In this document: piece by piece, positions 17,541 through 25,719 of the stretch
Layout: each line of letters begins with the position of its first letter
Position numbering within the stretch: position 1 is the first letter of the stretch
Assembly: GCF_019285515.1 (NCBI RefSeq)
Contig: NZ_CP079095.1
Coordinates: forward strand, 2,698,501-2,762,500
DNA length: 64,000 bases
From: Methylococcus sp. Mc7
GTDB taxonomy: Bacteria > Pseudomonadota > Gammaproteobacteria > Methylococcales > Methylococcaceae
Direction of reading: 5' to 3'
Notes under the pieces: generated by a model
Seen by the model: only the letters and a program-made list of their open reading frames with translations
Database searches by the model: none
Told to the model about the DNA's origin: nothing
Position numbers and translations under genes: made by a program

Positions 17541-18470
17541 ATGAATACCAAGTCGATCACGACCCGTTTGAGTTACCTTTGTTCGGCCGGGCTGTTCGCC
17601 GTCAGCGTTGGCGCCGCGGCCGCGGAGAAGACCGAAATCAAGGAACACACCCGGCTCATGGACCATGGCGACGGCCACCTGATGGACATGGACGGCGGCA
17701 TGATCATGGGGCAGAACAAGGACAAGCTGCCGGGCGGCTGCAGCAGGATCGCCGAAGACGCGGAAATCACCGTTCGGGCGGGGCACAAGTACGCGAAGGA
17801 CTTCCCGGGCACCATGTATGGATTCAGCGAGCACGAGTGGCGCTTCAAGCCTTGCACGCGGCTCACCGTCCATTTCATCAACGAGGACAACATCCGCCAC
17901 CAGTGGATGATGCACGGCCTGCCCAAGTACCTGTACGACAAGGGCATGTTCCATCTGGAGGTCACGGGCCCCGCGAAGATCAGCGGCACGCTGATCCTGC
18001 CCAAGGAGGACCGGACCTACCTGGTGCACTGCGACATCGCCCAGCACATGGAAAAGGGCATGAAGGGTGAACTGATCGTGGGCAAGGGCAGCGGCACCTT
18101 CCCGACCATTCCCGGCGTGACCGATGCCGCGATCCCGGACAATTACACGCCGGGTCCCGACGGCAAGGTGCAGCCGGCGGTGGCGCCGCCGACCGCCGGT
18201 GCGGAGAAACCCGGTGAGTCCACGGTGAAAAAGCCTGAACAGACCGCGGCGGCGCCGTCCGGTTCCTGGTTCTCCGGCAGCCTGGTGCTGGGGATCGTGC
18301 TCGGCGTGTTCGGAACTCCGATTGCCTTGCGGGTGGGCCGCGAGCGCCTGAGTGGCATGACGGGCGGCGACGTGCTGGCCATGGTCGGCGGTTTCCTCGG
18401 CCACATGATCGACATCACGCTCGGCCTCATCAGCCGGCTGATGCACTCGGCTCGCGGCAAGAAGAAATAG
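17541..18470 (+). CDS. Membrane-anchored type 1 cupredoxin with Met/His-rich N-terminus
   Basis: The 309-residue protein has a signal peptide (about residues 1-28), then a Met/His-rich patch at residues 36-56 (HTRLMDHGDGHLMDMD). A cupredoxin domain follows with a full type 1 ligand set: His120 (RHQWMMHG), Cys164, His169 and Met174 (HCDIAQHMEKGM). A Pro/Ala-rich linker (about 195-232) leads to a membrane helix (about 238-258) and a second hydrophobic amphipathic stretch before a basic tail. It starts 2 bp after the oxidase stop, so the two are co-expressed. A role in electron transfer to or from the oxidase, or in copper storage, is inferred. Confidence 0.8.
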   Translation: MNTKSITTRLSYLCSAGLFAVSVGAAAAEKTEIKEHTRLMDHGDGHLMDMDGGMIMGQNKDKLPGGCSRIAEDAEITVRAGHKYAKDFPGTMYGFSEHEWRFKPCTRLTVHFINEDNIRHQWMMHGLPKYLYDKGMFHLEVTGPAKISGTLILPKEDRTYLVHCDIAQHMEKGMKGELIVGKGSGTFPTIPGVTDAAIPDNYTPGPDGKVQPAVAPPTAGAEKPGESTVKKPEQTAAAPSGSWFSGSLVLGIVLGVFGTPIALRVGRERLSGMTGGDVLAMVGGFLGHMIDITLGLISRLMHSARGKKK

Positions 18471-18503
18471 CGGGCCGGACGGGGGATCTCGTACCCCGAG
18501 GGG

Positions 18504-18532
18504 AAGGCGTCTTCGAGGAAGGCGCCTTTTTT
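18504..18532 (+). terminator. Terminator after the copper cluster
   Basis: AAGGCG (18504-18509) pairs with CGCCTT (18523-18528), with extra inner pairing, followed by a run of six T (18527-18532). It ends the pmoD/oxidase/cupredoxin transcript before the amidotransferase gene. Confidence 0.65.
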
Positions 18533-18561
18533 CTTGCGAACCGTTTCGTCGACCACAGAAC

Positions 18562-20379
18562 ATGTGCGGAATTGCGGGGCTCGTCCTGAAAGGGCGGAGC
18601 GTCCAGGCAGACATGCTCCAGCCCATGATCGAGCGCCTGGCCCATCGCGGGCCGGACGGTCACGGGGTGTTCGCCGAAGGCGGATTCGGTCTGGCCCATA
18701 CCCGTCTGTCAATCATCGATCTCAGCGGCGGACGTCAGCCCATTCTGGCCGACGATGGCAGGCTCGCCGTGGTCGCCAACGGCGAAATCTACAACTACGT
18801 CGAGCTCCGCGAGGCGCTGGAGCGGGAAGGGCGCCGCTTCGCCACCCATTCCGACAGCGAAACCATCCCGCACGCTTACTCGCTCGACCCGGAGGGATTC
18901 GCCGAGCGCCTCAACGGCATGTTCGCATTCGCGCTGTACGACGGCTTCCGCCGGCGGCTGGTGCTGGGGCGCGACCGTTTGGGGATCAAGCCCTTGTTCT
19001 ACGCCGCGCTGCCCGACCGCCTGGTGTTCGCTTCCGAGCTGAAGGCGATTCTGCCGCTGCTGCCGAACGCGCCCACGATCGACGCCGGCGCCTTTTCCCA
19101 GTTCCTGCACGCGCATTGCTCGACCGGAGAGCACACCCTGTTTGCCGGCATCCGGCGCCTCGGGCCGGGCGAGATCCTCGAAGTCGACGCGGAGCTGAAC
19201 CTGCGCAAGCGGCGCTACTGGACGCCGCTCGATGTGACGACCCGGCCGCTGGATTTCGCCGAGGCCGAGGCCGAATTCGAGGGGCTGTTCGAACAGGTGA
19301 TGAAGGAGCACGTCCGCTCCGACGTGCCCTACGGCTTGTTCCTGTCCGGCGGCAACGATTCGGCGATCCTGCTGGCGATGCTCAGCCGCCTGCAGGCGCA
19401 GCCGGTGCGGACGTTCTCGATCGGCTACGTCGATGCGGCGATGAAGGACGAGCTGGGGGATGCCGAGCGGATCGCGCAGGTGTTCGGCAGCCGGCACACG
19501 TCGATCCGGTTGCGCCGCGAAGACCTGTTCCGGCGGATTCCCCACACGGTGTGGGCCGCCGACGACCTGATGCGGGACTACGCCAGTTTTCCGACCTCGG
19601 CGCTGTCCGAGGCCGCGGCGAAGGAGCTCAAGGTGGTGTTCGCCGGCGAAGGCGGCGACGAGGCCTTCGGCGGCTACCGGCGCTACCGGCAGCCCCGGCT
19701 GGTCTGGCTCGCCAAGAACCTCCTGGCGCCGGGGACGGGCGGCTTCCGCACCCGCAGCGAATGGTGGCGCAAGCGCTCGCAGCGCCTGTTCGGGCCGGCG
19801 CTGGCGGCCGAGCGGCGGAACTTCCGTGCGCCTTACCTCAAAGCCTGGGGCGAGGCGCCCGCGGCCTGGAGCCATCTGCAGCATTGCCAGTACACCGATC
19901 TGGTCACGGACCTGCCGGACAGTCTGCTGGTCAAGGTGGACCGGATGATGATGGGTTTCGGCCTGGAAGGGCGGGTGCCCTTCCTCGATCACCGGGTCGT
20001 CGAATTCGGCCTGGGGTTGCCCGATGCGCTCAAGACCGACGGTGAGCGGCCCAAGATATTCCTGCGCCGCTGGGCCGAGCGCCATGTCCCTAAGGACCAT
20101 CTCTACACCAAGAAACGCGGCTTCACCGTGCCGGTGCGGGAATGGCTGGGCGGGGAGGTGCTGGACCGGCTGGAAGGCAAGCTCTCGGCCAACCCGGCGA
20201 TTGCCGAGTGGTTCGACACCCGGCATTTTCCAGCCCTGTTCCAGGCGCAGCGCAAGAAGGGCAATGCCAGCCGGGAAATCTTCTGCCTGATGCAGTTTGC
20301 GATCTGGCACCGGCTATTTCTCGAGCGGCCGGGGCTCAAGCCGTCGCCCGACGAGGACCCGCTCGACTGGATCAGCTGA
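18562..20379 (+). CDS. asnB: Glutamine-hydrolysing asparagine synthetase-like amidotransferase
   Basis: A 605-residue class II amidotransferase. Cys2 is the N-terminal nucleophile (MCGIAGLV), and the glutaminase domain has RLAHRGPDG, RLSIIDLSGG and NGEIYNY. The synthetase domain has the PP-loop as SGGNDS (the family norm is SGGVDS), then VFAGEGGDEAFGGY and EGRVPFLDHR. It would make asparagine from aspartate, glutamine and ATP. Paralogues in glycan clusters modify sugars or carry the exosortase-linked role, and the neighbours here are glycosyltransferases. Either role is possible. Its stop overlaps the convergent glycosyltransferase by 8 bp. Confidence 0.85.
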   Translation: MCGIAGLVLKGRSVQADMLQPMIERLAHRGPDGHGVFAEGGFGLAHTRLSIIDLSGGRQPILADDGRLAVVANGEIYNYVELREALEREGRRFATHSDSETIPHAYSLDPEGFAERLNGMFAFALYDGFRRRLVLGRDRLGIKPLFYAALPDRLVFASELKAILPLLPNAPTIDAGAFSQFLHAHCSTGEHTLFAGIRRLGPGEILEVDAELNLRKRRYWTPLDVTTRPLDFAEAEAEFEGLFEQVMKEHVRSDVPYGLFLSGGNDSAILLAMLSRLQAQPVRTFSIGYVDAAMKDELGDAERIAQVFGSRHTSIRLRREDLFRRIPHTVWAADDLMRDYASFPTSALSEAAAKELKVVFAGEGGDEAFGGYRRYRQPRLVWLAKNLLAPGTGGFRTRSEWWRKRSQRLFGPALAAERRNFRAPYLKAWGEAPAAWSHLQHCQYTDLVTDLPDSLLVKVDRMMMGFGLEGRVPFLDHRVVEFGLGLPDALKTDGERPKIFLRRWAERHVPKDHLYTKKRGFTVPVREWLGGEVLDRLEGKLSANPAIAEWFDTRHFPALFQAQRKKGNASREIFCLMQFAIWHRLFLERPGLKPSPDEDPLDWIS

Positions 20380-21472
20380 GCGGAGCGCCTCTTTCGGCCA
20401 GCAGTTCCCGGTAGACCGCCAGGTTGCCTTCCACCATGCCTTCGACCGAGAATTCGCGGTCGATCAACGCCTGTCCGCGCTTGCCCATTTCCCGCGCCAG
20501 TTCCGGGTCATCGAGCAGGCGGCGGATGGCGGCAGCCAGGGCCGCGGCATCGCCCGGCGGGACCAGCAGTCCGTTTTCGCCGTCGCGCACGGCTTCGGGA
20601 ATTCCGCCGGCGCGCGACGCCACGATGGGGACGCCGGCCGCGGCGGCCTGCAGCAGCGAGATGCCCAGCCCTTCGCGCGAGGCCGGATGTACCACCAGGT
20701 CCAGGCAGGGCAGGATGCGCGGCAGATCGTCCCGGAAGCCGGCGAAATGGACGCGATCGGTAAGATCCAGCCTGCGGGCGGTTTCGATCAGGGAGGATTC
20801 CAGCGGCCCCTTGCCGAAAATGAGGACATGCAGCCCCGGATAGCGCCCGGCCAATTCGGGGAGGGCTTCGAGCAGGAAGCGGTGGCCCTTGCGCTCGATG
20901 AGCTGGGCGATCACGCCGATCGCCGTGCAGTTCTCGGGCAGTCCGAATTCGGTGCGGAACCAGGCCCGGTCGCCGGCGCGGCGGAAGGGGGCCGGGTCGA
21001 TGGCGCTGCGCACGCAGCGCAGCTTGGACGCGGGCATGCCTTCCGACGCCAGTACCTGCCCGATGCCTTCGGAGATCGCCACCACCCGGTCGTGCAAACG
21101 GTATTTCACGGCGACGGCCCAGCGCATCTCGGGATTGTCCTGGCGCCGGGAATGCACCACCGGCACGCCGGCCAGACGGGTGGCGATGCCGCCCATGACA
21201 TCCGCCCCGATCCGGCTGTGCAGGTGCACGAGGTCCGGCCGGACCCGCCCGATGATACGGTACAGCCGGCCGATCAGGCGGAAATCGAGGTCACCCGCCA
21301 TCGGGATGGCGCACACCTCGGCATGGGCCGCGGCTTCCCGGGCGAGATCGCTGCCCGCCGGGCAGACCAGCACGTTGTCGATGCCGCGCCGCTCGAGCCC
21401 CTCCAGCAGGTACAGCACCTGGCGGGCGCCGCCGTAGAGGTTTCTGCCGCCCTCGACGTGCAGCACCTTCAT
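20372..21472 (-). CDS. Glycosyltransferase family 4 (GT-B)
   Basis: The 366-residue protein starts MKVLHVEGGRNLYGGARQVL, with the GG motif of GT4 acceptor domains. The C-terminal donor domain shows EGLGISLLQAAAAGVPIVAS and GIPEAVRDGENGLLVPPGD, the EX7E signature region. It is cytoplasmic or membrane-peripheral and adds a sugar from a nucleotide-sugar donor. It is divergent from the aminotransferase gene and convergent with asnB. The acceptor is not predictable. It is probably part of exopolysaccharide or lipopolysaccharide assembly. Confidence 0.88.
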   Translation of the reverse strand: MKVLHVEGGRNLYGGARQVLYLLEGLERRGIDNVLVCPAGSDLAREAAAHAEVCAIPMAGDLDFRLIGRLYRIIGRVRPDLVHLHSRIGADVMGGIATRLAGVPVVHSRRQDNPEMRWAVAVKYRLHDRVVAISEGIGQVLASEGMPASKLRCVRSAIDPAPFRRAGDRAWFRTEFGLPENCTAIGVIAQLIERKGHRFLLEALPELAGRYPGLHVLIFGKGPLESSLIETARRLDLTDRVHFAGFRDDLPRILPCLDLVVHPASREGLGISLLQAAAAGVPIVASRAGGIPEAVRDGENGLLVPPGDAAALAAAIRRLLDDPELAREMGKRGQALIDREFSVEGMVEGNLAVYRELLAERGAPLS

Positions 21473-21693
21473 CGGCGGTCCTCCTGTAGGGGCAGGACGA
21501 AGGTCTTGGCGGCGGCTATAATCCCGCTGTTTCGGGCCAGGGAACGAAGCGGGGGGATGCGATACGCACAGGGCATGATCGGGAGGCTCTCCGAGAGGCC
21601 GTCAAAAGAACCTCGAAGTTTACACCAAGGCATGGGGGACCGGGCCTCGCGGCGCCGGGCCACGGCTCCAATCCGCAGCAGATACCACATCAC

Positions 21694-22875
21694 ATGAACA
21701 AGCAGACCAGCCCGGCGCTCAGGGACGATTTCCTGGTTTTCGGCGCGCCCGCCATTTCCCGCGCGGAGATCGACGAAGTCGTCGCCTGCCTCGAATCCGG
21801 ATGGATAGGGACGGGGCCGCGGGTGGCCCGGTTCGAGTCGGATTTCGCCCGCTACAAGGGCGTGCCGGAACAGCGCGTCGCCGCCGTGAATTCCTGTACC
21901 GCGGCCCTGCACCTGAGCCTCCTGGCGCTGGGGCTGGAGCCGGGCGATGAGGTCATCACCACGCCGCTGACCTTCTGTGCCACCGTCAACGCCATTCTTC
22001 ACGCCGGGCTCGAGCCGGTGCTGGTGGACGTCGATCCGGCGACGATGAATCTCGATCCGCGGGCGGTGGAAGCCGCCGTCGGCGAGCGGACCCGGGCCAT
22101 CCTGCCAATGCATTTCGCCGGCCATCCCTGCGACATGGCCGCCCTGGGCGCCATCGCTTCCCGCCACGGCCTGCGCATGGTCGAGGACTGCGCCCACGCC
22201 ATCGAAACCGAATTCCGCGGGCTGCCCGCCGGCAGCTTCGGCGATTTCGCCTGCTTCAGCTTCTACGTGACCAAGAACGTCGTCACGGGCGAAGGCGGCA
22301 TGGTGATCGGCAAGGATGCCGACAGCGTCGACCGGGTCAAGACCCTGGCGCTGCACGGCATGAGCCGGGATGCCTGGAAGCGCTTCGGCGACGAGGGTTT
22401 CAAGCATTACCAGGTCGTCGAATGCGGATTCAAGTACAACATGATGGATTTGCAGGCGGCGCTCGGCATCCATCAACTCGCCAGGGTGGAGGAGAGCTGG
22501 CGCCGCCGCCGCGAGATCTGGGCGCGCTACCAGGAGGCCTTCGCCGACCTGCCGGTGACCCGGCCGGCCGAGGCGGCGCCGGATTCCCGCCATGCCTATC
22601 ACCTCTACACGCTGCTGATCGACGAAAAGGAGACCGGCGTGAGCCGCGACCGGTTCCTGGATGCGATGACGGCGCGCAGGGTCGGGGTCGGCGTCCATTA
22701 TCTCAGCCTGCCCGAGCACCCGTACTACCGCGAGGCGCTGGGCTGGCGGCCGGAGGATTTTCCCCACGGCCAGCGTATCGGCCGCCAGACCGTGAGCCTG
22801 CCACTGTCGCCCGGCTTGAGCGACGGCGACGTCGCCTACGTCATCGACGCCGTCCGCGCCATCGTACTGCGCTGA
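21694..22875 (+). CDS. DegT/DnrJ/EryC1/StrS-family aminotransferase
   Basis: A 393-residue PLP-dependent sugar aminotransferase. The PLP lysine is in SFYVTKNVVTGEGGM. VNSCTAALHLSLLALGL, EVITTPLTFCATVNAIL, VEDCAHAIETEFRG and HPYYREALGW are family hallmarks. It would transfer an amino group to a keto-sugar nucleotide, as in UDP-4-amino-4,6-dideoxy sugar synthesis. A GT4 gene follows 25 bp downstream on the same strand. The exact sugar is unknown. Confidence 0.88.
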   Translation: MNKQTSPALRDDFLVFGAPAISRAEIDEVVACLESGWIGTGPRVARFESDFARYKGVPEQRVAAVNSCTAALHLSLLALGLEPGDEVITTPLTFCATVNAILHAGLEPVLVDVDPATMNLDPRAVEAAVGERTRAILPMHFAGHPCDMAALGAIASRHGLRMVEDCAHAIETEFRGLPAGSFGDFACFSFYVTKNVVTGEGGMVIGKDADSVDRVKTLALHGMSRDAWKRFGDEGFKHYQVVECGFKYNMMDLQAALGIHQLARVEESWRRRREIWARYQEAFADLPVTRPAEAAPDSRHAYHLYTLLIDEKETGVSRDRFLDAMTARRVGVGVHYLSLPEHPYYREALGWRPEDFPHGQRIGRQTVSLPLSPGLSDGDVAYVIDAVRAIVLR

Positions 22876-22900
22876 TCGCCCACTTCTTTCGCTCGGAACC

Positions 22901-24076
22901 GTGACAGATAAGCTGCTCAAGGTCCTTCATTACTCGCCGGTCTGGCTGCCGCTGACCGAAACCTGGCTGTACAGCCAGGTCCGCCACCTGCCCGCCACGA
23001 TCGAAAACCACGTCGTCTGCCGCAGCGTCAAGAACCTGCACCAGTTCGAGGTGCCCAACATCCATTGCCTCAAACGGGAAAGCCCGGCCGGCTATCTGCT
23101 GCACCGTGCCCTGTTCCTGGCGGGATTCCGGGAAGGATTCGGCTTTTTCGACAAGGTCGCCGCCCGAATCTGGCCCGACCTCGTCCATTCCCATTTCGGC
23201 AACAACGGTTGGACCGTGCACAAGGCCGTGCGGCGCTTAGGCGTACCCCATGTCGTGACCTTCTACGGCCAGGACGTGTCGCGGATGCCGGCGGTCCACC
23301 CCATCTGGCGGGATCGCTACCGGGAGATGTTCGCCGACGAGGGCACGCTCTATCTGTGCGAGGGCGACGCCATGGCCAAGGCCCTGGCCGGCCTTGGCTG
23401 CCCCGCAGAACGCATCCGGGTCCAGCATCTCGGCGTGCCGGTGGAGACGATCCGCTACCAGCCCAGGGCCTGGAGTCCGGGTACGCCGTTGAAAGTGCTG
23501 ATCGCCGCGAGCTTCCACGAGCGCAAGGGCATTCCCTATGCCCTGGAAGCGCTGGCCCGGCTGAATCGCGAGGTGCCGGTGGAAATCACCGTGATCGGCG
23601 ATGCCGGCGCCTCGGAGGAAAGCCGGGAGGAAAAGCGTAAGATCCTGGATGTCATCGAGCGGACGAATCTCGGACCGGCGACACGGATGCTGGGGTTCCA
23701 GCCGCACGAGGTGTTCTGGCGCGAAGCCTACGCCAACCACGTCTTCCTCTCGCCCAGCATCACCGGGCACGACGGCGATACCGAAGGCGGCGCCCCGGTC
23801 GCCATCATCGAGCTGGCGGCCAGCGGCATGCCCATCGTCAGCAGCCGGCATTGCGACATCCCCGAGATCGTGCTGGACGGCCGGACCGGCTGGCTGGCCG
23901 GGGAGCGCGATGTGGACGGCCTGTTGGACTGCCTGCGCCTGTGCCTCGCCGCGGCGCCCGGATGGGATGGCATCCTCGCCGCGGGAAGGCGGCGCATCGA
24001 GACGGAATACGACGCGGCGATACAAGGGCGGCGTCTGGCGGAGATTTATCGGCAGCTTGTTGGCGCGGGACACTGA
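22901..24076 (+). CDS. Glycosyltransferase family 4
   Basis: The 391-residue protein (GTG start, 25 bp after the aminotransferase) has a GT-B fold. HSHFGNNGWTVHKAVRRLGVPHVVTFYGQDV lies in the acceptor half. The donor half has LKVLIAASFHERKGIPYALEAL and EGGAPVAIIELAASGMPIVSS (EX7E). DGDTEGGAP is typical of colanic-acid-type GT4 enzymes. It is likely to transfer a sugar in the pathway that uses the aminosugar made by its neighbour. Confidence 0.88.
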   Translation: MTDKLLKVLHYSPVWLPLTETWLYSQVRHLPATIENHVVCRSVKNLHQFEVPNIHCLKRESPAGYLLHRALFLAGFREGFGFFDKVAARIWPDLVHSHFGNNGWTVHKAVRRLGVPHVVTFYGQDVSRMPAVHPIWRDRYREMFADEGTLYLCEGDAMAKALAGLGCPAERIRVQHLGVPVETIRYQPRAWSPGTPLKVLIAASFHERKGIPYALEALARLNREVPVEITVIGDAGASEESREEKRKILDVIERTNLGPATRMLGFQPHEVFWREAYANHVFLSPSITGHDGDTEGGAPVAIIELAASGMPIVSSRHCDIPEIVLDGRTGWLAGERDVDGLLDCLRLCLAAAPGWDGILAAGRRRIETEYDAAIQGRRLAEIYRQLVGAGH

Positions 24077-24154
24077 ATAATCGTCGGGGATGTGACACAC
24101 CCATCCGACCAGCCGGTCTTTGTCGAAGGCAGGGATGAACGGATCACTGAGAAG

Positions 24155-24160
24155 TATAAT
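24155..24160 (+). promoter_or_regulatory. Candidate -10 box for mntA-hepT
   Basis: A perfect TATAAT lies 34 nt before the mntA start codon; no good -35 was found at 16-18 bp spacing. Confidence 0.4.
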
Positions 24161-24194
24161 CGCGCCAATGTTGCCATGATCAATCGGGACAAGA

Positions 24195-24485
24195 ATGTTA
24201 CTGGACGAATTGCGGCTGAATAAAAACCGGATCGAGGCACTGGCGCGGCGGTATGGCGCACGGCATATCCGGGTGTTTGGCTCTGTGGCGCGGCGCGAGG
24301 AGCGGCCCGACAGCGACGTGGATTTTCTGGTTGATCTTCCGCGCGGTTACGACCTGTTCAGCCAGCGCTTGCCGCTGACCGCCGGACTGGAAAACCTGCT
24401 GCACCGCAAGGTGGAACTGGTACCGGAGCATGAGCTCAACCGGCATATCCGCGAGCGGGTGATGAACGAGGCCGTGGAGTTATGA
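24195..24485 (+). CDS. mntA: MntA-type minimal nucleotidyltransferase antitoxin
   Basis: The 96-residue protein has the polymerase-beta-like motif GSVARREERPDSDVDFLV (GSx(9-10)DxD) and ends LVPEHELNRHIRERVMNEAVEL. In studied MntA-HepT pairs this enzyme AMPylates a tyrosine of the HEPN toxin and neutralises it. The stop overlaps the start of the hepT reading frame by 4 bp, as usual for the pair. The antitoxin appears complete although its partner is damaged. Confidence 0.88.
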   Translation: MLLDELRLNKNRIEALARRYGARHIRVFGSVARREERPDSDVDFLVDLPRGYDLFSQRLPLTAGLENLLHRKVELVPEHELNRHIRERVMNEAVEL

Positions 24486-24751
24486 GCAAGTCGTGGCAGC
24501 CGTATGCGCGGCATATCCTGGACGCCATCGCAAAAATCCGGCGCATCCAGATGTGCGGCGACATTGCCAGCGATGAAGTGCTGTACGACGCTGCGCTGCG
24601 GAATTTGCAGACGCTTTCCGAAGCCACGCAATTATTGCCGGACGACAGGAAATTGGCCTTCCCCAATATTCCCTGGCGGGAGATCAGCGGCTTTCGCAAT
24701 ATCCTCGTAACGTTGCGGGGTCAGGTCTTGCGAAGCAAGACAACCCCATAG
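24482..24751 (+). pseudogene. hepT: HepT (HEPN/DUF86) toxin, C-terminus lost
   Basis: The first 75 or so residues match HepT (WQPYARHILDAIAKIRRIQ, YDAALRNLQTLSEATQLL, NIPWREISGFRNILV). The catalytic HEPN motif is R-x4-6-H, normally RNILVH followed by the Tyr that is AMPylated. Here the Arg is kept, but the sequence runs into TLRGQVLRSKTTP and stops, because a REP hairpin starts at 24717. The catalytic His and the regulatory Tyr are missing, so the product (89 aa) should not be an active RNase. Confidence 0.8.
24717..24747 (+). repeat. REP-like palindrome, left edge of the RAYT remnant
   Basis: GTCTTGC-GAA-GCAAGAC hairpin flanked by GGGGT and ACCCC. The segment GGGGTCAGGTCTTGC recurs inverted at 25008-25022. 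Confidence 0.75.
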
Positions 24752-24762
24752 ACTCTGTCCCC

Positions 24763-24998
24763 GTGGCAAGACCATTACGCATAGAACTGTGCGGCGGCCT
24801 GTATCACGTCACGTTGTGGCGACCGGCGCGAGGATGTCTATCTGTCCGAATCGCGAAGAATTTGCTGATGATCCTCGCACGGGCATGACCTTAGCTTATC
24901 TTTCCGTTGATTACTCAACGAAAACTATCGCATATATATTTTGCGTGCATTACACTACAGTAAGTCGAGCGGTAGTGGCATCCGCAACAAAGGGGTAG
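24763..24998 (+). pseudogene. Remnant of a REP-associated tyrosine transposase (RAYT)
   Basis: The GTG at 24763 opens ARPLRIELCGGLYHVT, the usual RAYT N-terminus. A one-base shift then gives GDRREDVYLSE. After a large internal deletion the C-terminal end appears: FADDPRTGMTLAYLSVDYSTKTIAYIF, then VHYTTVSRAV up to a TAG at 24996. The HUH histidines and the catalytic Tyr fall in the deleted part. Intact RAYTs have 200-300 or more residues; about 80 codons remain. It is flanked by inverted REP palindromes. Confidence 0.75.
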
Positions 24999-25023
24999 TA
25001 TTTCTTTGCAAGACCTGACCCCT
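24990..25023 (-). repeat. REP-like palindrome, right edge of the RAYT remnant
   Basis: AGGGGT at 24990-24995 pairs with ACCCCT at 25018-25023. GCAAGACCTGACCCC (25008-25022) is the inverse of the left-edge sequence at 24718-24732. Confidence 0.7.
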
Positions 25024-25052
25024 GATTACCTGATTACCTGATTACCTGATTA
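25022..25052 (+). repeat. Tandem 8-bp repeat (CTGATTAC), nearly four copies
   Basis: CTGATTAC occurs three times in a row from 25022, followed by a fourth copy ending in A. It directly abuts the right REP palindrome. Confidence 0.85.
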
Positions 25053-25108
25053 ACATTGAATGCGAAATCGGCATAACACCGTTATAAATGATTCTGTTTA
25101 ATCAACTG

Positions 25109-25719
25109 TTCGGTGATAATAAAAAATGAATCACGGCTACGTTCTTTGGATAGCAACCTTCGCCTATGCTCTGCACATCGTAGAGGAATACACGTTTGAC
25201 TGGAAAGGCTGGGCCACAAATGTCCTAAAATTACCCGTTAACTGGGCTCACTTCGCAGTCGTAAATGGCGTAGTGATCGTTTTAGGCGTTTCTTGTTCGT
25301 CGGTGGCTTGGTCGTTGCCAGCCTATGCTCTCAGCCTCCCCGCCTTGATGCTGATTAATGCGACACTTTTTCATGTCTTACCTTTTGTGACTACCAATGG
25401 CAGGTTCTCGCCGGGACTTGGAACTGCCGTTCTTTTGTTCTACCCTATCTCGATCTGGGCATATTACGGAGCATATCTTGATGGAGTTTTATCTGCATTT
25501 ACACTGATCCTTTCCTTCATCGTTGGATCCGTACTGATGGCTTCTCCAATCATAATGCTGAAATTGAGGCTCCACCCCTATTTCAAGCAGGACCAATAGC
25601 ACCGAACAAGACGCTGCAGTTAACCCCTAGCCGCCTCGCGCGACTTTCTCACGACCGCTTTTCTTTCCGTTGACCTTCACCGGAAAGAGAACGCGCGCTC
25701 GGGGTAGCTGAGCTTGGCG
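25109..25719 (+). mobile_element. Solitary integron-type gene cassette
   Basis: One gene followed immediately by an attC-like site, about 611 bp. The left boundary is the T after G25108 in GTTCGGT (25108-25114) and the right boundary is G25719 of GTTAGCG. Circularising the cassette would rebuild GTTCGGT, the perfect complement of the R'' box ACCGAAC at 25601-25607, as the cassette model predicts. The start codon is 17 bp from the left boundary. The cassette is visibly more AT-rich than its surroundings. No integrase gene is in the window. Confidence 0.75.
25126..25599 (+). CDS. HXXEE domain membrane protein (cassette gene)
   Basis: A 157-residue integral membrane protein with about five hydrophobic segments. 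The name-giving motif is ALHIVEEY (H-x-x-E-E) near residue 17, with a conserved second motif ATLFHVLPF. The family function is not established. The base composition is lower in GC than in the neighbouring genes, and the stop codon is 1 bp from the attC-like site. It was most likely brought in by integron-mediated capture. Confidence 0.8.
   Translation: MNHGYVLWIATFAYALHIVEEYTFDWKGWATNVLKLPVNWAHFAVVNGVVIVLGVSCSSVAWSLPAYALSLPALMLINATLFHVLPFVTTNGRFSPGLGTAVLLFYPISIWAYYGAYLDGVLSAFTLILSFIVGSVLMASPIIMLKLRLHPYFKQDQ

Noticed and set aside
21517-21522. Perfect TATAAT between the divergent glycosyltransferase and aminotransferase genes
   Set aside because: No matching -35 at 16-18 bp, and it lies 170 bp from the plus-strand start, so I did not call it a promoter.
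24789-24998. 70-codon open frame read as a gene
   Set aside because: Its first part is out of frame with the RAYT N-terminus and only its last 40 or so residues match a known family, so it is part of a decayed transposase.
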